Shown here one piece after another: positions 18,450 through 26,325 of a stretch of 64,000 nucleotides of DNA (position 1 is its first letter; every line of letters begins with the position of its first letter). The stretch spans positions 124,001-188,000 of the forward strand of contig NZ_CP011132.1 of the NCBI RefSeq assembly GCF_000981805.1, given 5' to 3'. This DNA comes from Citrobacter amalonaticus Y19 (GTDB taxonomy: Bacteria; Pseudomonadota; Gammaproteobacteria; Enterobacterales; Enterobacteriaceae). The notes under the pieces were generated by a model. That model was not told the DNA's origin. It saw nothing but the letters and a program-made list of their open reading frames with translations, and made no database searches. Both the position numbers and the translations under genes were made by a program.

Positions 18450-18502
18450 TTGTGATCTAAAATTGATTAAATATAATCGTTGTGATTTTATTTAATCACA
18501 AC
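18450..18502 (+). promoter_or_regulatory. Candidate promoter and operator of the D-threonate operon
   Basis: TTGTGA (18450-18455) and TATAAT (18472-18477) form a -35/-10 pair with a 16-bp spacer. A perfect 9-bp inverted repeat, GTTGTGATT and AATCACAAC around a 6-bp centre (18479-18502), covers the expected transcription start. TGTGATCT is also repeated directly at 18436 and 18451. The position fits repression by the DeoR-type regulator encoded at the operon's end; this is inference. It is not a CRP site, because the TGTGA/TCACA halves are 10 bp apart. Confidence 0.55.
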
Positions 18503-18523
18503 ATAACAACAGGCGGGAAGACC

Positions 18524-19477
18524 ATGAACATCAAGAAGGCAATAGAACGTGTACCCGGCGGCATGATGGTCGTGCCATTGGTTATCGGTGCCATTATTAA
18601 TACCTTTGCCCCGCAGGCGCTGGAGATCGGCGGATTTACCACCGCTCTGTTTAAAAACGGCGCGGCGCCGCTGATCGGGGCATTCCTGCTGTGTATGGGG
18701 GCTGGGATCAGCGTAAAAGCAGCACCTCAGGCTTTGCTGCAAGGGGGCACGATCACCCTGACTAAATTGCTGGTAGCCATTGCGATCGGCCTCGGTGTAG
18801 AGCACCTGTTCGGGGCCGAAGGGATCTTTGGCTTAAGCGGACTGGCCATTATTGCTGCCATGAGTAACTCGAACGGGGGGCTGTACGCGGCGTTAGTCGG
18901 CGAGTTCGGCAACGAGCGTGACGTCGGCGCAATCTCTATTTTGTCTCTTAATGACGGTCCGTTCTTTACGATGATCGCGCTGGGTGCCGCGGGGATGGCC
19001 AACATTCCGATCATGGCGCTGGTGGCGGTACTGGTCCCGCTGGTCGTCGGCATGATCCTCGGCAACCTCGACCACAACATGCGTGACTTCCTGACTAAAG
19101 GCGGACCGCTGTTGATTCCGTTCTTTGCTTTTGCGCTTGGCGCTGGCATCAACCTCGAAATGCTGTTACAGGGCGGCCTGGCGGGCATTCTGCTTGGTGT
19201 GTTGACCACCTTCATTGGCGGCTTCTTTAACATCCGCGCAGACCGTCTGGTAGGCGGAAGCGGAATTGCCGGAGCGGCAGCCTCCAGTACCGCCGGTAAC
19301 GCCGTCGCAACGCCACTGGCGATTGCCCAGGCCGATCCGTCGCTGGCGGAAGTCGCCGCTGCTGCCGCGCCGCTGATTGCCGCCTCCGTGATCACCACGG
19401 CGATCCTGACTCCGATCCTCACCTCGTGGGTTGCCAAAAAGCAGGCGCGTCAGGTTGCTCAGGAGAATAAAGCATGA
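18524..19477 (+). CDS. kdgT: KdgT-family acid-sugar permease
   Basis: A 317-aa, highly hydrophobic protein (about 10 membrane segments) of the 2-keto-3-deoxygluconate transporter family (E. coli KdgT 327 aa). The start ATG at 18524 follows GGCGGGAAG. It overlaps dtnK by ATGA. E. coli KdgT carries 2-keto-3-deoxygluconate. Here the gene is translationally coupled to a D-threonate kinase and dehydrogenase, so the real substrate may be D-threonate or a related four-carbon acid. No kdgK or kdgA lies nearby. The symbol reflects the family name used in Salmonella, not a proven substrate. Confidence 0.9.
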   Translation: MNIKKAIERVPGGMMVVPLVIGAIINTFAPQALEIGGFTTALFKNGAAPLIGAFLLCMGAGISVKAAPQALLQGGTITLTKLLVAIAIGLGVEHLFGAEGIFGLSGLAIIAAMSNSNGGLYAALVGEFGNERDVGAISILSLNDGPFFTMIALGAAGMANIPIMALVAVLVPLVVGMILGNLDHNMRDFLTKGGPLLIPFFAFALGAGINLEMLLQGGLAGILLGVLTTFIGGFFNIRADRLVGGSGIAGAAASSTAGNAVATPLAIAQADPSLAEVAAAAAPLIAASVITTAILTPILTSWVAKKQARQVAQENKA

Positions 19478-20745
19478 AAATGATCGTTATCGCCGATGAC
19501 TTTACGGGCTCTAACGATACCGGCGTGCAACTGGCGAAAAAAGGTGCACGTACGGAAGTGATGCTCACCCCGGCGCAGAAGCCTTCGCGGCGTGCCGATG
19601 TGTTGGTTATCAACACGGAGAGCCGGGCAATCCCGGCGGCGCAAGCCGCACAGGCGGTTCAACAGGCGTTGGCCCCCTGGTGTGAGGGGACAACCACGCC
19701 GCTGGTGTATAAAAAAATCGATTCTACGTTTCGTGGCAACGTCGGGGCCGAGGTGACTGCGGCGATGCGCGCCGCCAACCGGAAACTGGCTGTGATTGCC
19801 GCAGCCATTCCCGCCGCAGGGCGCACGACGCGTGACGGACTGTGCCTGGTCAATGGAACCCCATTACTGGAGACCGAATTTGCCAGCGATCCTAAAACGC
19901 CGATTATCTCTTCGCGCATTGCGGAACTGGTCACGCTGCAAAGTGACATTCCGGTGCATGAAGTGTCGCTCGAGGATGTCCGTCGCGGACAACTGAGCGC
20001 ACTGTTAGTCGCTTTCGCGGCAGAAGGCGAGTGCATGGTGGTGGTGGATGCGGTTGAAGACCGCGATTTGTCGCTGATTGCGCATGCCATCTGCGAGCAG
20101 GAGACTCTGCCATTACTGGTCGGCGCCGCCGGGCTCGCCAATGCCCTGCCGGTCAGCCTGTTTATGCAGGAAAAGCAGGAGCTGCCGGTGCTGGTCGTCG
20201 CGGGGTCGATGAGTGAAGCCACGCGGCGTCAGGTAGACAACGCGCTGTGTCAGGACAGGGCAAAGGTTGTCGATATCGATGCCGCACGGTTGGCTTCTGC
20301 CCATTTTGAACAGGAGATCGCGTCGGTAGTAGAGCAGGCCTGCGCGTTACTGAGCCGTCAGCACCATACGATTTTACGTACCAGTCGCAGCGTGGAAGAC
20401 CGACAGATGATCGACACGCTGTGTGCCAGCGTGGGGATGAGTCGTCAGGCGCTTGGCGAACGGTTGAGCCAGCGTCTTGGGACAATTACGTTGCTCATTA
20501 TTGAGCAGGCGCGCATTGGCGGCCTGTTCCTGACCGGGGGGGATATCGCGACCGCCGTTGCCAGCGCGTTGGGGGCGGAAGGCTATCGCATTCAAAGCGA
20601 GGTGGCGCCGTGCATTCCGTGTGGAACCTTTGTGAACAGCGAGATTGACGATCTGCCGGTGATCACCAAAGCGGGCGGATTCGGCTCCGACAGTACCCTT
20701 TGTGATGCGCTTTATTTTATTGAGGAGATGTACAGTGGTAACTAA
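19474..20745 (+). CDS. dtnK: Four-carbon acid sugar kinase (DUF1537), D-threonate kinase DtnK
   Basis: A 423-aa kinase with the DUF1537 two-domain layout: an N-terminal domain starting MIVIADDFTGSNDTGVQLAK and a nucleotide-binding C-terminal domain with GGLFLTGGDIATAVASALGA (about residues 348-367) and the closing ITKAGGFGS. The Salmonella homologue next to pdxA2 is characterised as D-threonate kinase, making 4-phospho-D-threonate. It overlaps kdgT by 4 bases and pdxA2 by 11 bases, so uptake, phosphorylation and oxidation are encoded on one coupled message. Assignment to D-threonate rather than D-erythronate follows the Salmonella context. Confidence 0.9.
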   Translation: MKMIVIADDFTGSNDTGVQLAKKGARTEVMLTPAQKPSRRADVLVINTESRAIPAAQAAQAVQQALAPWCEGTTTPLVYKKIDSTFRGNVGAEVTAAMRAANRKLAVIAAAIPAAGRTTRDGLCLVNGTPLLETEFASDPKTPIISSRIAELVTLQSDIPVHEVSLEDVRRGQLSALLVAFAAEGECMVVVDAVEDRDLSLIAHAICEQETLPLLVGAAGLANALPVSLFMQEKQELPVLVVAGSMSEATRRQVDNALCQDRAKVVDIDAARLASAHFEQEIASVVEQACALLSRQHHTILRTSRSVEDRQMIDTLCASVGMSRQALGERLSQRLGTITLLIIEQARIGGLFLTGGDIATAVASALGAEGYRIQSEVAPCIPCGTFVNSEIDDLPVITKAGGFGSDSTLCDALYFIEEMYSGN

Positions 20746-21718
20746 AACAGTCGCGATTACGATGGGCGACCCTGCGGGGATCGGTCCGGAAATTATTGTT
20801 AAAGCGCTCAGTGAAGATGAACTTAACGGCGCGCCGCTGGTGGTGGTGGGATGTCTGCAAACGTTGAAGCGGTTGCAGGCCAACGGTCTGGCTGAGGGCG
20901 TGACGTTTCGCGCCATTACGCAGGTTGCGGATGCCCGATTCGCGCCTGGCGTTATTCATGTGATTGATGAACCTCTGGCGCAACCGGAGGCGCTGGAACC
21001 GGGCAAAGTGCAGGCGCAGGCAGGCGATCTGGCCTATCGCTGTGTAAAACGGGCGACGGAACTGGCGATGAAGGGCGACGTCCACGCCATCGCCACCGCG
21101 CCGTTGAACAAAGAAGCGCTGCATCTTGGCGGGCACAATTTCCCTGGACACACCGAGCTGCTGGCGACGCTGACGGAAAGCCGCGATTACGCAATGGTGC
21201 TTTATACCGATAAGCTGAAAGTTATTCATGTTTCCACTCACATCGCCCTGCGTAAGTTCCTCGATACCCTGAACGGTCAGCGTGTGGAGACCGTGATTGG
21301 CATCGCCGATACCTTCCTCAAACGCGTGGGTTATGCCCATCCGCGGATTGCGGTGGCGGGGGTGAACCCGCATGCCGGTGAGAACGGATTGTTTGGCGAT
21401 GAGGAGATTCGCATCGTCGGACCGGCGATTGAGAACATGAAGGCGAAGGGGATGCAGGTTTATGGCCCATGCCCGCCGGATACCGTGTTTTTACAGGCGT
21501 ATGAAGGTCAATATGACATGGTGGTGGCGATGTACCACGACCAGGGCCATATCCCGCTGAAGTTGCTGGGTTTTTATGATGGCGTCAACATCACGGCGGG
21601 TTTGCCATTTATCCGCACTTCTGCCGATCACGGGACGGCATTTGATATCGCCTGGACGGGAAAAGCAAAATCTGAGAGCATGGCCGTATCGATTAAACTG
21701 GCAATGCAACTGGCGTAA
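20735..21718 (+). CDS. pdxA2: 4-phospho-D-threonate 3-dehydrogenase PdxA2
   Basis: A 327-aa PdxA-family NAD-dependent dehydrogenase. GTG at 20735 lies inside the end of dtnK and follows GAGGAG; it gives (M)VTKTVAITMGDPAGIGPEI. The metal-binding histidines are in FPGHTELL, MYHDQGHIP and SADHGTAFD. In Salmonella this paralogue oxidises 4-phospho-D-threonate, whose decarboxylation gives dihydroxyacetone phosphate. It is not the vitamin B6 PdxA, which sits elsewhere beside rsmA/ksgA. Confidence 0.9.
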   Translation: MVTKTVAITMGDPAGIGPEIIVKALSEDELNGAPLVVVGCLQTLKRLQANGLAEGVTFRAITQVADARFAPGVIHVIDEPLAQPEALEPGKVQAQAGDLAYRCVKRATELAMKGDVHAIATAPLNKEALHLGGHNFPGHTELLATLTESRDYAMVLYTDKLKVIHVSTHIALRKFLDTLNGQRVETVIGIADTFLKRVGYAHPRIAVAGVNPHAGENGLFGDEEIRIVGPAIENMKAKGMQVYGPCPPDTVFLQAYEGQYDMVVAMYHDQGHIPLKLLGFYDGVNITAGLPFIRTSADHGTAFDIAWTGKAKSESMAVSIKLAMQLA

Positions 21719-21727
21719 TTTCCTGTT

Positions 21728-22495
21728 ATGAAAGGACAACACCGTCTGGATAAGATTGTGGCGTATTTGAAAAATCATACGCTGGTTACCGTGGAACAAC
21801 TGGTGGATGCCGTTGACGCCTCTCCGGCAACGATCCGCCGCGATCTGATCAAACTGGATGAACAGGGGGTGATCAGTCGCAGCCACGGCGGTGTTGCGTT
21901 ACGGCGCTTTGAACCGGCACAACCGACCACCAACGAGAAGCAACTGCGATCGCCCGCTGAAAAAAGGGCGATTGCGCGTTATGCGGCCTCAATGGTACAC
22001 GCGGGTGATGCCGTGGTGCTCGATGCCGGGACCACCATGCTGGAACTGGCAAAATGTTTAACCCATCTTCCTCTCAGAGTGATCACAGTTGATCTGCATA
22101 TCGCCCTGTTTTTATCCGAGTTTCGCCAGATTGAAGTAACGATTGTCGGCGGGCGAATTGATGACAGCAGCCAGTCCTGCATTGGCGAGTTTGGCCGCAA
22201 AATGCTGCGCAGCGTCTACCCGGATATCGCCTTTATGAGCTGTAACACCTGGAGTATGGAAAAGGGGGTGACCACGCCGACAGAGGACAAAGCGGGGCTG
22301 AAGCAGGAAATTATCGCCAACGCCCAGCGTAAGGTGTTACTCGCCGATAGCAGCAAATATGGCGCGCATTCATTGTTTAATGTCGCTTCTCTCAGTCGCT
22401 TTACCGACGTCGTGACCGATGTTAATTTACCGCAAGCCGTGCAGGCCGAACTGAAGGCGCAATCCGTCGCCCTGACGCTGGTACAGCCTGAGTAA
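21728..22495 (+). CDS. DeoR-family transcriptional regulator of the threonate operon
   Basis: A 255-aa regulator. Residues 1-57 are a DeoR winged helix (LVTVEQLVDAVDASPATIRR, then DL and SRSHGG). Residues ~75-235 are the DeoR C-terminal sensor (DeoRC, isomerase-like fold), with DAGTTMLELAKCL and the family's GGRIDDSSQSCIG. It starts 9 bp after pdxA2, so it is the last gene of the operon. It probably senses a sugar-acid phosphate and acts at the inverted repeat before kdgT; both points are inference. Confidence 0.88.
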   Translation: MKGQHRLDKIVAYLKNHTLVTVEQLVDAVDASPATIRRDLIKLDEQGVISRSHGGVALRRFEPAQPTTNEKQLRSPAEKRAIARYAASMVHAGDAVVLDAGTTMLELAKCLTHLPLRVITVDLHIALFLSEFRQIEVTIVGGRIDDSSQSCIGEFGRKMLRSVYPDIAFMSCNTWSMEKGVTTPTEDKAGLKQEIIANAQRKVLLADSSKYGAHSLFNVASLSRFTDVVTDVNLPQAVQAELKAQSVALTLVQPE

Positions 22496-22534
22496 CACCG
22501 TAACCGACGTTGGGATAACCCCAGGAGATGAGTG

Positions 22535-22780
22535 ATGGGTAATGAAATACCGCTGAAATATTATGACATTGTGGATGAGTATTCGACGGAGTGTGCGAAG
22601 CCCGTAGACGATTCAGAACGTGAGCCCCTGGCGCACTATTTTCAGTTACTGATTACGCGTTTGATGAATAACGAAGAGATCAGCGAAGACGCGCAGCAAG
22701 AGATGGCCAGTGAAGCCGGCATTGATGCGCAACGCATTGATGAGATCGCGGAATTCCTCAATCGATGGGGGAATGAGTAG
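22535..22780 (+). CDS. Small YmjA-like protein (DUF2543)
   Basis: An 81-aa acidic protein: GNEIPLKYYDIVDEYSTEC, then a helical region ending IAEFLNRWGNE. It resembles E. coli YmjA (81 aa, DUF2543) as I recall it. ATG at 22535 is chosen over an in-frame GTG one codon earlier because CCAGGAG is 7 bp upstream. The function is unknown. It follows the deoR-type gene by 39 bp and may be read with it. It is the last gene with the host's base composition before the AT-rich island. Confidence 0.8.
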   Translation: MGNEIPLKYYDIVDEYSTECAKPVDDSEREPLAHYFQLLITRLMNNEEISEDAQQEMASEAGIDAQRIDEIAEFLNRWGNE

Positions 22781-23220
22781 TCCCGTTGAGGTCTATTTGG
22801 ATAAGGGCACGCAATGATGTTCGTCGTGTCCGCGCTTCTTAAGTGTATTAGCTCAAATTTGACCTGACACCGCTATGGCACAGATCTAAACCTAATCTGA
22901 CAGGCGGCTCTGTGCCAGGAGCAGACCTATGCCATGCAGCAACCTGCTTACTCTACAGCCCTAGATTCTAAAACATGTTTCGACGCAAAAAAGCTGCATG
23001 CATGAGAACGTCTGACGGGCTAAAACATGATTCACCTTGTCATATCTTTTTGTTTTTATTGAATTTATTTTTTTCATAAAAAAGTTGAAACTGACGAATA
23101 TCAGCGTTAATTTGTTTATATGAATATATTGGTGAAATGAACTAAATTTCATCTTAAAAGTTCATTTGTGCCACAAGTTTTTTAGTTATATTTCATTCAC
23201 TTAGGTAGCGAAATTTAAAT
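22781..23220. other. 440-bp boundary region before the island
   Basis: No gene is supported. It contains the left flanking repeat (22845-22927); from about 23030 the sequence becomes strongly AT-rich and leads into the SEFIR gene. A short minus-strand ORF (22961-23152) has no protein-like features. This is where speD-speE would be expected to begin, and no trace of them is visible. Confidence 0.65.
22845..22927 (+). repeat. Left flanking repeat of the accessory island (copy A)
   Basis: Bases 22845-22868 match the reverse complement of 29871-29894 at 22 of 24 positions. A second matching block, AATCTGACAG followed by a GTGCCAGGAGC-type end, also recurs in inverted orientation at 29809-29850. 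The two ~80-bp degenerate copies bracket the island. Confidence 0.75.
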
Positions 23221-25031
23221 ATGACAATAAGAGTTTTTATTAGTTATAGTTGGGATGATTCAGTTCATCAAAAATGGGTTGTGGGTTTAGCCAATAGTTT
23301 AAGAGAAAGTGGGATTGATGCGAATGTGGATGTTTTTAATGCTCACCAAGAAACCACTAATTTAAACAAAATGATGGTGAAGGAAATATCTATTAGTGAC
23401 AATGTTATAGTTGTTTTAACAGAAAAATATAAGCAAAAGGCTACAAGTTGGGAAGGGGGGTAGGTTTTGAAAGTGAATTATTATTATCAGCATTAACGGA
23501 TCAAGAAGCTAAAGATAAGCTTATTTTCATCATGAAAAACCCTAGTGGCTATTCAAAGGCATTTCCACCGCAGTATAAAAATTATTATGCTATCGATTTT
23601 TCTGATGAAAGTATGTTTAAGCATAAATTTAAAGAGTTACTCCACCGTATTTACCGTGTACCCCTCTATAGGAAAAGTGACATTGGAGTCAAGCCTGTCC
23701 TTGAACCGTTAAATCCATCTATTGAAAAAATAGACATCAACGATGATATTAAATTTTTACAATCAATAGATGAAGACTATATTGAAATTGATAATGTAAT
23801 CTCATTATTGGAAAGCATTGGCTCTGATAAAAAAATTTTTCTAAAACAAGGTGTTTATAACATATCGAAAGGATTAGCAATTAGCAATGACTACATATCA
23901 TGGAAAGAAGAGTATGATGGGAAATATCCAATCCTGAGAAATATCAAAAATTTAAGTATTAATGCAGAACTTGGAACGTATATTCTTATTGAACCAAGAT
24001 ATGCTTTTGTATTTGAATTTATGGGTTGTGCTAATATAAGCCTATCTAATTTAACACTCGGCCATACTGAATCAGGTTATTGTGTTGGCGGAGTGTTAAG
24101 ATTCGACACGACAACAGATATCGTATTATCCGACTGTGTATTATTTGGGTGTGGCACTATAGGTATTGATTTAAATAATGTTGAAAGATTTAATATGACG
24201 AAATCTGTAATAAAAGAATGCACATATTCCCTTATGCATATACGGCACAGCAAAAGTATAAAGTTCACAGAGTCAACATTCAAAGACACACAAGAATTCG
24301 ATTTGATTGAAATTGAAAATAGCAATTCCATTGAAATATGCAATAGTATTATATCATCCAATGCAACAGGTGAGTTTCTACCACATCTTTTCAGAGTTAT
24401 AGGGGATTGCCATAATCTAAAAGTAATTGGCACAGAGATAAAAAATAACGAGATCAAATACTTGATTAACGATAGATCATTGATTGAATTTATTGACTGT
24501 AAATTCAAAAACAATGAATTTAGAGATTTCCCATATGAGTCAACATTAAATGTTTTAGCTGAAGAACCTAGCTTACCCATTAATGAGAATGTCATAGATG
24601 ACCACGAACACTTGCTAGTTAACGCCAATTATAGCTCAATAGATTCACGAGGAAACGTTGTGTTTGATTACTCCAATAACAACGGCCACTACATTATCGG
24701 AAAGGATGAGTTTCTTTTTGAGCTATGTTTTTCAAAGTCAAGTGACAATGATATCCAATTATTAAATGATCCTGAAAGCATACATTCAGTATCGATTGTT
24801 AAAGGAATAAATAACATTAATGAAATAGATGATGCAAGAATTTATAATGACTCCTCGAGGATCAGACGCCCTAAAACAGGAGGGATAGCCATTTTAAAAA
24901 ATGTTAACGGGTATTATGCTGCTATCAAAATCGTCTCTATAAAAGATGATACACGAGATGCTGACTTCGATGAAGTAACTTTCGATTATGTTATCCAAAC
25001 CAATAGAAGCCCAGATTTCACCTCTTATTAA
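23221..25031 (+). pseudogene. SEFIR (TIR-like) plus parallel beta-helix protein, frameshifted at a poly-G tract
   Basis: Frame 1 (23221-23463) encodes 80 aa: VFISYSWDDSVHQKWVVGLA, then YKQKATSWEGG, typical of the first part of a SEFIR domain, and stops at TAG. The continuation (GVGFESELLLSALT ... KLIFIMKNP) is in another frame and runs to 25031. Seven Gs instead of six at 23455-23460 would join them as EGGVGFE, the usual SEFIR motif with the predicted catalytic Glu, giving about 603 aa. Residues ~215-440 look like a right-handed beta-helix (NISLSNLTLG, DIVLSDCVLFGCG, SIKFTESTFKD). A beta-rich tail follows. There is no signal peptide. SEFIR/TIR domains act in immunity, often as NAD hydrolases, so a defence role is inferred. 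The gene is very AT-rich. Confidence 0.8.
23455..23460 (+). repeat. Six-G homopolymer at the frameshift
   Basis: GAA is followed by six Gs and then TAG. One extra G (or two fewer) restores the SEFIR reading frame. It is the only long G-run in an otherwise AT-rich gene. Confidence 0.9.
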
Positions 25032-25325
25032 TTTGGGCTTTTAAAAAAGCACATTAATTGGCGGCTACAAGTGTTTTATGTCTGTTCTTCGCTCACTGCG
25101 GACCCTTGGTTCAGATAGTTTGTCCGCTCTGTGCCAGGAGCGGACGTCAAGCACGTCTAAGTATGTTAATAGATGGCGAACATATCATATTTCAAAAATT
25201 GAATGGAGCAATTTTTCTGATATTATATGAACTTGTTAGGGCTGCTACAGTAGCCCTATTTTATAAGTAGAAATAGACAAGATCCCAAATATACTAATCG
25301 GCATGGTTCTAGTCAATGCTAAGAT
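25032..25325. other. Intergenic spacer with hairpin repeat (copy B)
   Basis: Between the stops of two convergent units. It holds GTCCGCTC (25122-25129) and GAGCGGAC (25138-25145), a perfect 8-bp hairpin around TGTGCCAG, the same core as in copy A. A 70-codon plus-strand ORF crosses this repeat and is not supported as a gene. Confidence 0.7.
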
Positions 25326-26138
25326 TTACTGTAAAAAATCGCGCAAATTCATTGAAGGAAATATTTTTGCCAGCATTTTGATGGCTATTACTTGGCCCGG
25401 TGTAGTGAGCGTGAGTTGGTGCAAGTCTTTTTGATCATAGAAATTTAAAGCTTGATACATTCTCGGATATTTCAATTCTGCATCAATCCCTTGTAGGTAA
25501 TTATTTTTTTCCTTCATATCTTCAAAGGTATTGCTTCTCATAATGTTGACGTAACTTCCCACCCCAATAGAGGCCATTGTCTTGAGTTTCGAACGTGACA
25601 TATCTTCACCTCGCGACAAAAAATGATCATAGATTAAGCCATAAACATTATCAATTTCAGCAGGGTTATCCAAAGTAAGTGATTGAATAAAATGCAATGC
25701 TGGCAAGATTGCTAGCATATCACTTGTTAATTTTGGTACCATCTCGACTGCAGCTTCAATGCAATTATCAATGTAGTCAGTACTGTCTTTTTCGATTCTG
25801 GATTCCAATAATTCAGCCAATAAATCGATGTCTATTTTAGTGCCTTTTCTTGCAGCACCTTGAACTGCGTTGTTAAATGTACTTTGTACATCAGGCTGAG
25901 CAAGCTTTTCCACTCTGATTTGATCAATCTTTGAATCAATTTTTTCGAACGTCGCTTTTACTAATGCGTCAACATTTTCCTTGGCCTTTGAGGCAGCAAT
26001 AGCTTCGAGTCTGGGGAAATTCTCTGTTAGCAACAAATTAAATAATCTTTCACAATCAGCAAAGCTGATTCCTTGAGTTAAATTTCCTGCAATCTGTATT
26101 ACAGTTGAATTTTCATTTGCTTGAGCTTTTTGATTCAT
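25326..26138 (-). CDS. 270-aa soluble protein resembling the LPO_1073/Vpar_1526 family, with N-terminal IQIA motif
   Basis: The start at 26138 is set by a very strong AAAGGAGG upstream. The N-terminus, MNQKAQANENSTVIQIAG, is polar with a hydrophobic IQIA core at residues 14-17. The rest (from FADCERLFNLLLTENFPRL) is predicted to be alpha-helical, with segments such as YIDNCIEAAVEMVPKLTSDM. No enzyme motif is recognised. It resembles, from memory, the uncharacterised LPO_1073/Vpar_1526 family. Its 5' end overlaps the small membrane protein gene by 26 bases, so the two are coupled. The shared motif with that protein suggests direct assembly (inference). AT-rich, hence probably transferred. Confidence 0.7.
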   Translation of the reverse strand: MNQKAQANENSTVIQIAGNLTQGISFADCERLFNLLLTENFPRLEAIAASKAKENVDALVKATFEKIDSKIDQIRVEKLAQPDVQSTFNNAVQGAARKGTKIDIDLLAELLESRIEKDSTDYIDNCIEAAVEMVPKLTSDMLAILPALHFIQSLTLDNPAEIDNVYGLIYDHFLSRGEDMSRSKLKTMASIGVGSYVNIMRSNTFEDMKEKNNYLQGIDAELKYPRMYQALNFYDQKDLHQLTLTTPGQVIAIKMLAKIFPSMNLRDFLQ

Positions 26139-26325
26139 TATCCTTTCCTCCTTTAAAATCACCTCCGACCTGAATAACCATACCGCCATTGACTTTGGCC
26201 TTTTGGGTGATTGACTTATTTTTTAGCACCTTTTTCCCTCCCCAAATTAATGAAAGAACCGCTAGAAGTAGACCGATATATGTAGCCCAGTCTGTACCTA
26301 CGTGGATATTTAACCATTCAAGCAT
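26113..26325 (-). CDS. Small single-pass membrane protein with C-terminal IQVG motif
   Basis: A 70-aa protein. Residues ~14-30 (ATYIGLLLAVLSLIWGG) form one membrane helix. A basic stretch follows (KKVLKNKS), then QKAKVNGGMVIQVGGDFKGG at 41-60, and a polar tail. AAGGAG lies 8 bp before the ATG, an excellent ribosome site. It is the first gene of a two-gene unit with the 270-aa protein, whose N-terminus carries a matching motif (QKAQANEN, then VIQIAGN). The layout, a membrane effector with a C-terminal motif and a partner with an N-terminal one, recalls amyloid-type signalling pairs. The role is inferred. Confidence 0.75.
   Translation of the reverse strand: MLEWLNIHVGTDWATYIGLLLAVLSLIWGGKKVLKNKSITQKAKVNGGMVIQVGGDFKGGKDNESKSSSK

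Noticed and set aside
18395..18523. Possible KdgR box upstream of kdgT
   Set aside because: I looked for the TGAAA-N4-TTTCA core. The TGATTGTTTGA-like stretch does not match well, and the operon's other genes are not KDG genes.
22961..23152. 63-codon minus-strand frame before the SEFIR gene
   Set aside because: A low-complexity AT-rich frame with no ribosome site.
23221..23463. 80-aa SEFIR fragment as an independent short gene
   Set aside because: It ends before the conserved second half of the domain, and the missing half continues directly in another frame, so one broken gene is the simpler reading.
25058..25270. 70-codon plus-strand frame after the SEFIR gene
   Set aside because: It runs through repeat copy B; its cysteine-rich stretch comes from the repeat itself.
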